From assembly GCA_015478725.1 (NCBI GenBank), contig JADMIG010000016.1, positions 1 to 60,707 of the forward strand: a DNA stretch of 60,707 nucleotides, given 5' to 3'. The notes beneath the pieces were generated by a model. It searched no databases and was not told the DNA's origin. It worked only from the letters and a program-made list of their open reading frames with translations. The position numbers were made by a program, and so were the translations under genes. Origin of the DNA: Chloroflexota bacterium (GTDB lineage Bacteria > Chloroflexota > Limnocylindria > Limnocylindrales > CSP1-4). This document shows, piece after piece, positions 16,597 to 27,229 of the stretch. Positions within the stretch are counted from its first letter, which is position 1, and the number at the start of each line of letters is the position of its first letter.

Positions 16597-17171
16597 CTCT
16601 CTCGATCGTGCTCGATGCCTCCGTCGCGATCCCGCTCGTGTGGCAGGAAGACGTGTCGGCGGTCGTCCGCCGGAGCGTGGATCGATGGGTCGCCCATGGA
16701 CGCTCCCTACTCGTCCCAGGGCCGTTCTGGGCAGAGGTCGTCAACGCCCTGACCAGGCGACACGGGCGCCCGGGGTCGGCGGTGATCGAGGCCCTGTACG
16801 AGCTCGATCAGCTCATGATCGCGACCGTCGAGATCGATCGACCGCTGCTCCTCGCGGGGCTCGATCTCGTCGAACGTTCCGGTTTGACGATCCACGATGC
16901 GATCTATCTGGCGCTCGCCCGCTCCACGAATGCGCGATTGGCGACGTTCGATCGCGAGCTGATCGCGGCCGGAGGCGGGGACGTCGTCGACCTCTGGGCC
17001 GGGGGCGAGCTCGACCCGGGCGGCCACCTCCTCAGGGAAGAGCCGGCGCCGCATGGGATGCATCAAGGCGACGTCACGTGGCCGACATGGCCCGGTGCGG
17101 GATCGTATCTCGCAACCTTGCGCCGACGCGCCATCGCGGATGCGGAGCAGGCGACCAGCCGCCGACCATAA
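16593..17171 (+). CDS. PIN-domain toxin (VapC-like)
   Basis: Predicted Mg-dependent ribonuclease toxin. The four acidic residues of the PIN active site are present: D8 (IVLDASV), E48 (FWAEVVNAL), D102 (TIHDAIYLALA) and D120 (LATFDREL). The domain ends near residue 135, yet the protein has 192 residues. The extra 55 residues (Gly/Pro/Trp-rich, then basic) are unusual for VapC and may be a tail gained by stop-codon loss. It starts within the antitoxin stop codon. Confidence 0.88.
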   Translation: MTLSIVLDASVAIPLVWQEDVSAVVRRSVDRWVAHGRSLLVPGPFWAEVVNALTRRHGRPGSAVIEALYELDQLMIATVEIDRPLLLAGLDLVERSGLTIHDAIYLALARSTNARLATFDRELIAAGGGDVVDLWAGGELDPGGHLLREEPAPHGMHQGDVTWPTWPGAGSYLATLRRRAIADAEQATSRRP

Positions 17172-17172
17172 C

Positions 17173-17203
17173 CTTTACGTCAACGGCAATGTTGTGCTAG
17201 GCT
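17173..17203 (+). promoter_or_regulatory. MerR-type promoter and operator
   Basis: CTTTAC (17173-17178) and TAGGCT (17198-17203) are separated by 19 bases, the long spacer typical of MerR-controlled promoters. The spacer region holds a dyad of the form TTnnCGTnnACGnnAA at 17174-17189. The -10 ends seven bases before the merR ATG. Autoregulation of the three-gene operon is the simplest reading. Confidence 0.55.
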
Positions 17204-17210
17204 ATCGCCC

Positions 17211-17702
17211 ATGCCCGTTGACGCGTCCCCCGCCGCCTCCGCCCCGGCCGTCCCTCCGCGGCTCGTCCGCATCCAGGAAGTCGCCTCCGAGCTCGGCCTG
17301 ACCCCTCGTTCGATCCGCTACTACGAAGAGCTGCGCCTCCTCAGCCCGGCCGCCCGCAGCGACGGGTCGTACCGGCTGTACGACGCGTCGGACGTGGAGC
17401 GCCTGCGGTTCATCAAGGCACTCCGCGACGATGCCGGCTTCTCGCTCGCGGAGATCGGCCAGCTCATGGAGGACGAGGCCGCCCGGGTCCGCAGCCGCGA
17501 GGCGTTCGCCCACACCGTCGATCGTGACGAACGCCGTGCCCTGCTCGGCGACTCGCTCGAGCGGGCCGAACGCCAGGTGGCGCTCCTGCAGGCGAAGATC
17601 GACCGGCTGGCGGCGATGGTGACGACGGCGACGGAACGGCGGGCCAGGGTCCGTGCCAGGCTCGAGGACCTCGACGCCGGCGGCACGGGGGACCGACGAT
17701 GA
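17211..17702 (+). CDS. MerR family transcriptional regulator
   Basis: A 163-residue regulator: Pro/Ala-rich leader (1-17), winged HTH (about 18-85: IQEVASELGLTPRSIRYYEE, GSYRLYDASDVERLRFI), then a long dimerisation helix. It has no cysteines, so metal sensing of the MerR/CueR kind is unlikely. It overlaps the first transporter gene (ATGA). The operon structure suggests a ligand-responsive controller of drug or metabolite efflux. Confidence 0.9.
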   Translation: MPVDASPAASAPAVPPRLVRIQEVASELGLTPRSIRYYEELRLLSPAARSDGSYRLYDASDVERLRFIKALRDDAGFSLAEIGQLMEDEAARVRSREAFAHTVDRDERRALLGDSLERAERQVALLQAKIDRLAAMVTTATERRARVRARLEDLDAGGTGDRR

Positions 17703-19231
17703 ACCTCAACCCTTCCTGGCACCGCGCGCACGATGCCGGCGAGACCGCCGACAGCTACCGCTGGTGGGTTCTCCTTGTCACGAGCATCGGCGCGCTTCTC
17801 GCCTCGCTCACCTCCGGCACCCTCGTCATCGCTCTCCCGGACATCCTCCGCGAGCTCCACACGGATCTGTTCTCGCTCATGTGGATCATCGTCGGCTACA
17901 CCCTCGTCACGACGGTCCTCGTCCTCAATGCCGGCCGCCTCGCCGACACGATCGGACGGAGCCGCGCCTACACAACGGGTTTCGTCATCTTCCTCGTCGC
18001 CTCGATCCTCTGCGCGCTCGCCCCGAGCGCGAACGCCCTCATCGCGGCGCGCGTCATCCAGGGCGTCGGCGGCGCCTTCCTCATGGCCACGTCCGCCGCC
18101 CTCGTCACGGACGCGTTCCCCCGCCGCGAGCTCGGGCGGGCGCTCGGCATCAACGCGATGGTCGTTGGTGCCGGACTCATCCTCGGGCCGATCCTCGGCG
18201 GCTGGCTGACCGGCTTCGGCTGGCGGACCGTCTTCTGGTTCAACGTTCCGATCGCCCTCGTCGGCTCGATCGCCGCCTGGGTCCTGCTCGTCGAACCGGC
18301 CGGGAAGCGGCCGCTCCTGAAGATGGACTGGGCCGGTTCGGGGCTCTACCTCGTCGGCCTCATGGGGCTCATGGTCGCCCTGGCCTTCGGCGGCCTGTAC
18401 GGCTGGACCACCTGGTGGATCGTCGGCGGTGTCATCGCCTTCCTCGTCGCCGCGCCCACGTTCCTGTGGGTCGAGTCGCATCGAGCGGACCCGCTCCTCG
18501 ACCTGTCGCTCTTCCGGATCCGCCTCTTCGCGATGGGCAACCTCACGAGCCTCCTCAACGGCGTGGCGCGGAACGGAGTCCTGTTCCTCCTCGTGTTCTA
18601 CCTCCAGGGCGCGAAGGGCGACGACCCGGTGACCGCCGGCATCCTCCTCGCCCCGCTCGCCGTGGGCCTGCTCGTCCTCTCGCCGATCAGCGGAGCGCTG
18701 GCCGACCGCTACGGTTCGCGACTCCTCGCCACGCTCGGGATGGTCGTCACGGCGATCGGCCTGCTCGGCCTCACGACGCTCCAGGTGGACACGCCGTACT
18801 GGCAGCTCGCCCTCTGGCAGCTCGTCATCGGCGCCGGATCCGGCCTCTTCAACTCACCGAACACGAGCGCGGTCATGGGGGTCGTCCCGCCGGCCCAGCG
18901 CGGGGTCGGCGCCGGAGCCCGGATGATGCTGACGAACAGCGGTTTCGTCATCTCGATCGCCCTCGCCATCGGGCTGGTCACGAGCGCGATGGACCCGAAG
19001 GTGCTGCTCGCGATCTTCAGCGGTTCGCAGGTGGGATCGTCCGGGATCGACCTCGGGCCGTTCATCGGCGCCCTCCACGTCGCGTTCTGGGCGGGTGTCG
19101 CGGCGAGCGCCCTTGGAGCGGTCGTGTCGCTCATGCGAGGTGGTCACACGAGCTGGGAGGCCGATCCCGAGGCCACCCCCCAGCCCCTGGGTGCATCGGC
19201 GGTCGGGCCGTCCGCGGAACCCACCGGATGA
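17699..19231 (+). CDS. DHA2-type MFS exporter (14 TM)
   Basis: A 510-residue inner-membrane proton antiporter resembling the EmrB/QacA group. It opens with SYRWWVLLVTSIGALLASLTSG, has the motif-A region GRLADTIGRSRAY and the motif-C region GPILGGWLTGFGWR of drug exporters, and about 14 hydrophobic spans. It follows MerR with a four-base overlap and is itself overlapped by a second MFS gene. No membrane-fusion partner is encoded nearby, so single-membrane export is likely. Confidence 0.9.
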   Translation: MNLNPSWHRAHDAGETADSYRWWVLLVTSIGALLASLTSGTLVIALPDILRELHTDLFSLMWIIVGYTLVTTVLVLNAGRLADTIGRSRAYTTGFVIFLVASILCALAPSANALIAARVIQGVGGAFLMATSAALVTDAFPRRELGRALGINAMVVGAGLILGPILGGWLTGFGWRTVFWFNVPIALVGSIAAWVLLVEPAGKRPLLKMDWAGSGLYLVGLMGLMVALAFGGLYGWTTWWIVGGVIAFLVAAPTFLWVESHRADPLLDLSLFRIRLFAMGNLTSLLNGVARNGVLFLLVFYLQGAKGDDPVTAGILLAPLAVGLLVLSPISGALADRYGSRLLATLGMVVTAIGLLGLTTLQVDTPYWQLALWQLVIGAGSGLFNSPNTSAVMGVVPPAQRGVGAGARMMLTNSGFVISIALAIGLVTSAMDPKVLLAIFSGSQVGSSGIDLGPFIGALHVAFWAGVAASALGAVVSLMRGGHTSWEADPEATPQPLGASAVGPSAEPTG

Positions 19232-20676
19232 CGATCCTGCGCCCCATGCGACCGACGCGAGGGGCACTCGCCTCGCTCCAGGGTCTCCGCGCCCTGCACC
19301 ATCGGAACTACCGGCTCTTCTTCAGCGGTCAGCTCATCTCGCTCATCGGGACCTGGATGACCGCGGTGGCCCAGAGCTGGCTGATCCTCCAGCTGACCGG
19401 AAATCCGTTCGATCTTGGTCTCATGACCGTGGCCCAGTTCGGCCCGGTCCTCGTCCTCGGCCTGTTCGGCGGCCTCATCGCCGACGGACTCCCGAAGCGT
19501 CGGACGCTCTATGCCACCCAGACAGTCGCGATGGGAGTGAGTCTCGCGCTGTTCGTCCTCGCTGCGACGCACACCGTTACCGTCTGGGAAGTCTGGGCCC
19601 TCGCGGCTGTCATGGGCGTCCGCAACGCCGTGGACATGCCGACTCGGCAGGCGTTCGCGGTCGAGATGGTGGGACGCGAGGACGTCGGCAACGCGGTCGC
19701 CCTCAACTCGGCGATGTTCAACGGCGCGAGGATCCTCGGGCCCGCGATCGCCGGCCTGACGATCGGCGCGTTCGGCGTCTCGATCGCCTTCCTCATCGAT
19801 GCGATCAGCTTCCTCGCCGTCCTCCTCGGTCTCTTCCTCATGCGGGTGGAGGATCTTCATCCGGCTCCTCGGTTCGCCCGCCTCACGACGGTCCACCAGG
19901 TGGGCTCGAACCTCGCCGATGGGCTGCGGTATGTCCGCCGGACGGGGATCGTGTTCCTCGCCATCACGGTCGTCGGCGTGGTCGCCACGTTCGGCATCAA
20001 CTTCACGATCCTCGTCCCGCCGCTGGCCGCGCTGAACCTGCGCGTCGGCGCGTCCGGATACGGGTTCCTCATGGCCGCTTCCGGCGTGGGCTCGCTCCTC
20101 GCCGCCCTCGCGATCGCCTTCGGCGGCACGAGTCCGACGCGGATGCTCGCCGGCGGGCTCGTGCTCGGCGTGGCCGAGCTGTTCATCGGGATCGGGAGCT
20201 ACCCGGCCGACCTGCTCCTCATGTTCATCGCCGGCGCCGGCGCGATCACGATGATGGCGACCGCGAACACGATCCTCCAGCTCGCCGTTCCGGACGAGCT
20301 CCGCGGCAGGGTCATGAGTGTCTACACGACCGTCTTCGCCGGCACGAACCCGATCGGCGGGCTGCTTCTCGGCGCGGTCGCCGCGAACGCCGGTGCGCCG
20401 GCCGCGATCGCGCTCGGCGGGGCGGTCTCGCTCGTGGCCGTCGGCGGCGGCGTCGTCTGGTACCGACGGCTCGGCCGTCCCGACCCGAGCGCGAACCCGA
20501 TCGCGGGCGTGGCCTCGGCGGGTGTGCCGGTCGCGCCGCCGGGCGTGGCGGTCGCGGCGGTCGTGCCGGTCGTGCCCGGCGCCGCCGTGCCGGTCGCGCT
20601 GCCGGGCGTGGACATGGCGGGTGTGCCGCATGTGGCCATGGCGCCGACCGTGGCCCCGGTCGCGCTGCCGCGGTAG
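19228..20676 (+). CDS. MFS transporter (DHA3-like, 12 TM)
   Basis: A 482-residue transporter of the EntS-like group: HHRNYRLFFSGQLISLIGTWM region at the N-terminus, GLIADGLPKRR loop, RNAVDMPTRQAF, and DELRGRVMSVYT late in the protein. The start ATG overlaps the DHA2 stop codon. The last 60 residues are a degenerate Val/Ala/Pro repeat (GVPVAPPGVAVAAVVP...), and the final codons are duplicated past the stop. Substrate unknown. The pairing of two different MFS pumps under one MerR protein is notable. Confidence 0.88.
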   Translation: MTILRPMRPTRGALASLQGLRALHHRNYRLFFSGQLISLIGTWMTAVAQSWLILQLTGNPFDLGLMTVAQFGPVLVLGLFGGLIADGLPKRRTLYATQTVAMGVSLALFVLAATHTVTVWEVWALAAVMGVRNAVDMPTRQAFAVEMVGREDVGNAVALNSAMFNGARILGPAIAGLTIGAFGVSIAFLIDAISFLAVLLGLFLMRVEDLHPAPRFARLTTVHQVGSNLADGLRYVRRTGIVFLAITVVGVVATFGINFTILVPPLAALNLRVGASGYGFLMAASGVGSLLAALAIAFGGTSPTRMLAGGLVLGVAELFIGIGSYPADLLLMFIAGAGAITMMATANTILQLAVPDELRGRVMSVYTTVFAGTNPIGGLLLGAVAANAGAPAAIALGGAVSLVAVGGGVVWYRRLGRPDPSANPIAGVASAGVPVAPPGVAVAAVVPVVPGAAVPVALPGVDMAGVPHVAMAPTVAPVALPR

Positions 20677-20687
20677 CGCTGCCGCGG
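20662..20687 (+). repeat. 12-bp direct repeat across the MFS stop codon
   Basis: GCGCTGCCGCGG at 20662-20673 recurs at 20676-20687. The TAG stop lies at the junction, so the last four codons of the gene are copied beyond its end. Confidence 0.92.
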
Positions 20688-21273
20688 ACACCGGGTCCGC
20701 TGGGCAGCGTGGAAGGCGCCTCTCCGCGCCTTCGTCGAGTCCGAATCCCGGGAACCGGTGAGCGGTTGCCCGGCCACAGGCCTCGACACGGCAGCGGCGA
20801 TCCACCCGGCTATGGCTGATGCGGCGGTCGGCCGTCTCGAACGTCGCCGATCCGGCCAGATGCACGCCCGGCGAACGTTCGGTCGAACGACAGCCCTCGC
20901 CGCCGTGTGCAGGACAGCGCGAGCGCCACGTTCACGATCCGGACGAGCGTGAGTCCAGCGCGATCGTGGCGATGATCGAGTTGCCGCAAGCCAGAGGGCT
21001 GCCGATTCCCGCGACCGATCGACCCAACGCTCATGCCGCGTGCATCTGGCCGCTTTCGGCTTTTTTCCGCCGCCGCAGGCCGCCGCAGGCTGCCGCCGCC
21101 GGCCGCCGCACAGCGCCGCCGCCGCACGCCGCCGCACGCCGCCGCCGGCCGCCGCCGCACGCCGCCGCAGGCCGCACACCGCCGCCGGCGGCCGCCGCCG
21201 CACGCCGCACGCCGCCGCCGGCTGCCGCCGCACGTCGCCCGAGCCCGCCGATCCCCCCTCGCGGGCCCCTGGA
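20688..21273. other. repeat-rich spacer between convergent MFS genes
   Basis: No convincing gene. The left 370 bases are unique sequence without clear signals. The right part (21061-21245) is a low-complexity tract. Frames that stay open through the tract are Arg/Pro/Ala-only and are artefacts of composition. Confidence 0.7.
21061..21245. repeat. CCGCCG-based low-complexity tract
   Basis: About 185 bases built from CCGCCGCACG, CCGCCGCAGG and CCGCCGGC words with few other sequences, preceded by a T6 run at 21061-21066. It lies between two converging genes and could fold strongly in RNA. Confidence 0.9.
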
Positions 21274-22716
21274 CTACCGCTGGCGGCGTGGATCGATGAG
21301 GTCGTCCACGCGGAAGACCGCCGTGCTCGTGGCCCACGTCGCGGACACCTCTGCTCTGGCCGCGACGACGAACCGGGTGAGCCCGGAGACGAGGAACAGG
21401 CCGGCGAACGTCAGATAGGTGAGCGGCGCGAAGGCGAGCACGACGCCGTTCGCCACCTGGCCGGCTGTCATCCCGATGGCATTCGCCGCGACGAAGCGGC
21501 CCTGGGCGCCGAGCAGCCGCGAGCCCGGGGCGAGGCGCATGAGCCGTTCGTTGGAGGCCAGGGTCGCGGCCGACGCGCCCGCTGAAGCGACGACCGCGAC
21601 GATGCAGATGACGAGCCAGGCGAGCGGCTGGCCGGGGAAGGCGAGGAGCCCGAACAGCATCGATCCGCCGCGCATGAGGAACGACACGCGGAGCGTCCGC
21701 GACGCGGAGCCCCGGGCGAGCATGCCGCCGACGATCGTGGACGTGGCGAGCGCCGCCCCGGACGAGAGCGCCGAGAGGAGGATCGCGAACCCGGCCGACA
21801 GGTGCAGGACGGAGATCGAATAGATCGAGAGGTACGGACCGAAGCCCGCCCCGAACGCGGCGAACGCGATCGAGCGGATGAACGGCTCGAGGTCGTTCCT
21901 CGATGCCGCGAATCGCGGCGCGGTCGCCGCCGCTGCGGCACCCGCCGTCGCCTCAGCCCGCGGCATGGCCGATGGCGCGGGGGCGCTCCCAGGAGTCGCC
22001 ACTCCTGGAGTCGCCACCATCGTTCGGGCCGCGGTGACGCGAACGCGTCCCGGGTGCGGCAGGCCCCGGATGATTGCCAGCTCGACGATGGCGGCGATCC
22101 CGGCGAGAGCGAAGACGAACGCGTAGATCCGAACGCCAAGCGCGCCACTTCCGACCTGGACGAGGAGCGCGACCGGAAGGAGGAGGATCGCCCCGAGACC
22201 GAGCGTGAGGCCCATGACGCGGGGCGCGACGAATCGGCGTTCCGGGTCCGGAAGGACCGCCCCGTACCAGGCGAGGAGGTTCGCCCCGCCGATCGTCGTC
22301 GCCGCCCCGCCGAGACTCATGACGATGCCGATCGCGGCGATCGCGACGATGTGCGGGATCACGCCGGCCCAGCCGAGGAGGGTGAATGCCGCGAGAAGGA
22401 AGCCCCGCGTCTCGCCGACTCCGAGGATGACGAGCGTGACCCGCCGGAGGTCGCCGTCCGTCCGCTCGAGGAGCCACGGCACGCGAAGCTGGGCGGCCGA
22501 GCAGGCGACCGGGAGGACGCCGATGATCGTCGCCACCGCCGGGTGCGCGCCGAGGGCGAGGAGAAGCGGGATCGTCAGGCCGTCGCTCACGAGGGCCGCG
22601 ACGACAGCGGAGCTCAGGCCGATGCGGAGGAACGTCGCGTACCGGGGATGGCCGAAAGCGCGCCATTCCCGGGTCGTTCGCCGAGTCTCGTTGTTCAGCT
22701 GGTCGCGCCATCCCAT
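21274..22716 (-). CDS. MFS-like membrane protein
   Basis: A 480-residue integral membrane protein with two halves of about six hydrophobic spans, separated by a variable Ala/Pro-rich loop (about residues 215-260) containing a repeated [12 protein letters not shown] segment. No well-known signature motif is visible beyond the MFS-like layout, and the substrate cannot be inferred. The start at ATG 22716 ([13 protein letters not shown]) is where homologous character begins; the longer open frame upstream lacks membrane or family features and overlaps the divergent gene. Confidence 0.75.
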   Translation of the reverse strand: MGWRDQLNNETRRTTREWRAFGHPRYATFLRIGLSSAVVAALVSDGLTIPLLLALGAHPAVATIIGVLPVACSAAQLRVPWLLERTDGDLRRVTLVILGVGETRGFLLAAFTLLGWAGVIPHIVAIAAIGIVMSLGGAATTIGGANLLAWYGAVLPDPERRFVAPRVMGLTLGLGAILLLPVALLVQVGSGALGVRIYAFVFALAGIAAIVELAIIRGLPHPGRVRVTAARTMVATPGVATPGSAPAPSAMPRAEATAGAAAAATAPRFAASRNDLEPFIRSIAFAAFGAGFGPYLSIYSISVLHLSAGFAILLSALSSGAALATSTIVGGMLARGSASRTLRVSFLMRGGSMLFGLLAFPGQPLAWLVICIVAVVASAGASAATLASNERLMRLAPGSRLLGAQGRFVAANAIGMTAGQVANGVVLAFAPLTYLTFAGLFLVSGLTRFVVAARAEVSATWATSTAVFRVDDLIDPRRQR

Positions 22717-22772
22717 CGCCGCAAGCGTACCGCCGCCCGAGGCGAGTTTCGTGAAGCCTCGCCGGTGGCGCG

Positions 22773-22778
22773 TACCAT
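22773..22778 (+). promoter_or_regulatory. -10 element of YyaL-like gene (leaderless)
   Basis: TACCAT ends seven bases before the ATG at 22786. It lies in a 69-bp spacer between divergent genes, and no ribosome-binding site fits in the gap. Confidence 0.35.
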
Positions 22779-22785
22779 CCGATCG

Positions 22786-24885
<2,100 letters not shown>

Positions 24886-24977
24886 GCGTCCGCATTCACG
24901 ATCAGGTGCGTTGCGACGGCCCGAACCACACGGCCCATCAACACGGCACGAACCAGGACACGGCCCGAACCAGGGCA

Positions 24978-25012
24978 TTGACATCAAGATGTGCTGTACC
25001 TATGCTTTGATG
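24978..25012 (+). promoter_or_regulatory. vapBC promoter and operator
   Basis: TTGACA (24978-24983) and TATGCT (25001-25006) are separated by exactly 17 bases, and the -10 ends seven bases before the vapB ATG (leaderless). The arms CATCAAG and CTTTGATG, near-complementary, flank the region and probably form the operator for the ribbon-helix-helix antitoxin. Confidence 0.6.
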
Positions 25013-25013
25013 C

Positions 25014-25259
25014 ATGAGGACCACGGTCAAGATCGAGGATCGGTTGCTGGTGGAGGCAAAGGCACAGGCCGTTGCCTCCGGCCGGACGCTCAACGCGGTC
25101 GTCGAAGACGCGCTCCGGGAATCGATGGGGCGGCGTGCCGGTGATCGTCGCTCGCAGCCGGTCGCCCTGCCGACATTCCCGGGCGCAACGCTCCGTCCCG
25201 GTGTCGACCTCGACGACACGGCGGGCCTGGTCGATCTGATGGATGGAGCGGACTCCTGA
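25014..25259 (+). CDS. vapB: VapB-type ribbon-helix-helix antitoxin
   Basis: An 81-residue antitoxin. The N-terminus MRTTVKIEDRLLVEAKAQA with RTLNAVVEDALRESM is a ribbon-helix-helix DNA-binding domain. The Pro/Asp-rich C-terminal half ending in an acidic segment is the expected toxin-binding arm. It is followed immediately by the PIN toxin. A strong promoter with an inverted repeat lies directly upstream, pointing to autoregulation. Confidence 0.87.
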   Translation: MRTTVKIEDRLLVEAKAQAVASGRTLNAVVEDALRESMGRRAGDRRSQPVALPTFPGATLRPGVDLDDTAGLVDLMDGADS

Positions 25260-25687
25260 TCCTCATCGACGTCAACATCCTCGTGTACGCCTATCACGAG
25301 GGGGCCCCGGATCACCATCGGTTCCGGGCGTGGTTGACGTCCGTCGTCGAAGGAGACGAGCCCTACGGCCTGTCCGAGCTCGTCCTCAGCGGGTTCCTTC
25401 GCGTCGCGACGCACACGCGCATCTTCTCGCCACCGTCGCCGATCGATCGGGCACTCGGATTCGCCGCCGTCCTCCGAGGTGAGCCGAACGCGGTCATCGT
25501 GTCACCGGGTGCCCGTCACTGGGACATCTTCGAGCGCCTCTGCATCGAGGTGGGCGCCAGGGGCAACATCGTCCCGGACGCTTACCTCGCCGCCCTCGCG
25601 ATCGAATCCGGGAGCGAATTCATCACGACCGACCGCGACTTCAGTCGATTCCCGGGCCTCCGCTGGCGCCACCCCTTCCCCGCCTGA
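25256..25687 (+). CDS. vapC: VapC-type PIN toxin with probable CTG start
   Basis: Predicted PIN ribonuclease. The catalytic set is D5 (LIDVNILVYAYHEG), E41 (LSELVLSGFLR), D108 (VPDAYLAALAIE) and D126/D128 (TTDRDFS). The first ATG, GTG or TTG in frame is GTG at 25283, which would remove D5 and the first strand. Between the in-frame stop at 25142 and that GTG, the only near-cognate start that fits is CTG at 25256, which overlaps the vapB TGA (CTGA). Start by coupled translation at CTG gives a standard 143-residue VapC. Confidence 0.83.
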   Translation: MILIDVNILVYAYHEGAPDHHRFRAWLTSVVEGDEPYGLSELVLSGFLRVATHTRIFSPPSPIDRALGFAAVLRGEPNAVIVSPGARHWDIFERLCIEVGARGNIVPDAYLAALAIESGSEFITTDRDFSRFPGLRWRHPFPA

Positions 25688-25720
25688 CGATCGGACGACG
25701 CGCTTTCGGCCGTCGCCGCA

Positions 25721-26353
25721 TCACGCCGAGTCGCGGGCGACGGCCGCGCCGAGATTGCGGAGGAGATTGAGGCCCGCTTCGACCTCGGACGCCGGCGCGT
25801 ACGGGCCGGGCATGAGGAAGCATGGGCGTCCGGCGACGGCGACACCGTCGAGCGTTCCCCAGCGCTCGGCGAGCCGGCGTCCGGCGACGGCGCTCGCCAC
25901 TCGCTTGTAGACGAAGACCACGGCGCCGGCTCGCCAGATCGCGACCTTCTGCCAGAGCGGTCCGACGCCGGCGGTGAGTTCGCGGTCCGAAGCGACATCC
26001 CGTGGCGTGGGCCGCTTGATGAGGTCCGTGATCCCGTGACCGGCCGCGAGGAGCGCGTCGTCCGCCGTCTCGATCGGCGTCCCGGGCGGGAGGATCCCGG
26101 CGACGATGAGGCGCCGCCAGAACGTCCGGCCGAGGCGACCCTGGTGGTAGTGGCCGGCGACGAAGCTCACCGGTGACGGATTGAGCCCGACGAACAGGAG
26201 GCCGCCGCGCTTCGGTGGCAGATCGGCGAGCGTCTCCACGTCGTCGTCCCCGATCCGGACGGTCGTGCGGTGCGGGCCCGGCGGGGGCCGCTCGAGGAGC
26301 GTGGCCAGGTCGACGATGTCCGGCGGCGTCTCACCCGATCCTGGCGGTGTCAT
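25721..26353 (-). CDS. MUG/TDG-type mismatch uracil-DNA glycosylase
   Basis: A 210-residue protein of uracil-DNA glycosylase family 2. GLLFVGLNPSPVSFVAGHYH matches the active-site region (asparagine of the G-x-NP motif), followed by RLGRTFWRRLIVAGI and a late glycine/proline loop (MPGPYAPASEVEAGL). It removes uracil or thymine from mismatches in base-excision repair. ATG at 26353 overlaps the stop of the nitrilase gene upstream (ATGA). It is the last gene of a three-gene leftward operon. Confidence 0.83.
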   Translation of the reverse strand: MTPPGSGETPPDIVDLATLLERPPPGPHRTTVRIGDDDVETLADLPPKRGGLLFVGLNPSPVSFVAGHYHQGRLGRTFWRRLIVAGILPPGTPIETADDALLAAGHGITDLIKRPTPRDVASDRELTAGVGPLWQKVAIWRAGAVVFVYKRVASAVAGRRLAERWGTLDGVAVAGRPCFLMPGPYAPASEVEAGLNLLRNLGAAVARDSA

Positions 26354-27159
26354 GCTCCGGCTGGCGGGGACGCGAGGAGGTCGGCGTATGTCTCGATCCG
26401 CCGGGACCGGAGGTACGAGCCCGGTCCGCCGGACCGCTCGACCGCCGCCGCGCTCAGGGTCGCGACGACCAGCCGCGGCCGATCGTAGCCGGCGGAGACG
26501 AGCGTCCCGTCCGGCGCGGCGATGCCGCTGCCTCCGAAGAACGTCACCGTCGCGCGGCGTTCGACGGTGTTGGCCAGGGCGACATGGACGTTGTTCTCGA
26601 TCGCCCGACTCATGAGGTTCGCCGCCTGCTGGACACGATACGGCTCCATGTCCGCGGAGGGCACGGCGATGAGGTCCGCGCCGCCGAGGGTGAGCAGCCG
26701 GGCGACCTCGGGATATTCGATGTCGGCGCAGATCGCGACGCCGACGCGGAGGGGCGGCCGGTCCGCACGGAGTGGCACCGGGATCACCGGATATCGGTCG
26801 CCGGGGGCGAACGCGCCGTGCTCGCCGTCGAAGAGGTGGGTCTTCCGGTAGGCCCCGAGCCGGCGGCCGTCGCGGCCCACGACGAGCGCGGTGTTGAACG
26901 GCCGGTCCGGGGGGCTCGGGTTCCGCTCGATGAACCCGACGACGAGCGCGATGTCGGCGTGCCGGGCGATCTCCCCGAGCGCGGTCGCGATGGGCCCGTC
27001 GAGCTCCTCCGCGAGAGCGAGGACCGCCGGTCGCAGCGAGTAGCCCTGGGCGAAGCACTCCGGGAAGACGACGAGCTCGGCCCCTGCCCGGGCCGCCCGG
27101 TCCGCATAGCGGCGGACTGTCGCGAGGTTGCGGGACGGCTCGCCGACGGTCGCGCCCAC
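26350..27159 (-). CDS. nitrilase-superfamily carbon-nitrogen hydrolase
   Basis: An amidase-like hydrolase with the Glu-Lys-Cys triad visible: E in VVFPECFAQGY, K in AYRKTHLFDGEHG, C in GVAICADIEYPE. The only canonical start is GTG at 27159 (269 residues). Upstream in the same frame, however, the bases still encode the usual first strand (RIAVAQ) preceded by no ATG, GTG or TTG. The true start may be non-canonical, or the first strand may have been lost from translation. The substrate is unknown. It overlaps the MUG gene. Confidence 0.83.
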   Translation of the reverse strand: MGATVGEPSRNLATVRRYADRAARAGAELVVFPECFAQGYSLRPAVLALAEELDGPIATALGEIARHADIALVVGFIERNPSPPDRPFNTALVVGRDGRRLGAYRKTHLFDGEHGAFAPGDRYPVIPVPLRADRPPLRVGVAICADIEYPEVARLLTLGGADLIAVPSADMEPYRVQQAANLMSRAIENNVHVALANTVERRATVTFFGGSGIAAPDGTLVSAGYDRPRLVVATLSAAAVERSGGPGSYLRSRRIETYADLLASPPAGA

Positions 27160-27229
27160 CTGGGCGACGGCGATCCGGATCCCGTCGATGTCGCCGCCGG
27201 CCGGCGCTCCGTCCGCGTCGCCCCCGGGC

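Noticed and set aside
17653-20676. One continuous plus-strand frame of about 1,000 codons suggesting a fused transporter
   Set aside because: Its left half is an out-of-frame reading of the DHA2 gene. Only the part from 19228 is a real MFS protein with its own ATG and overlap.
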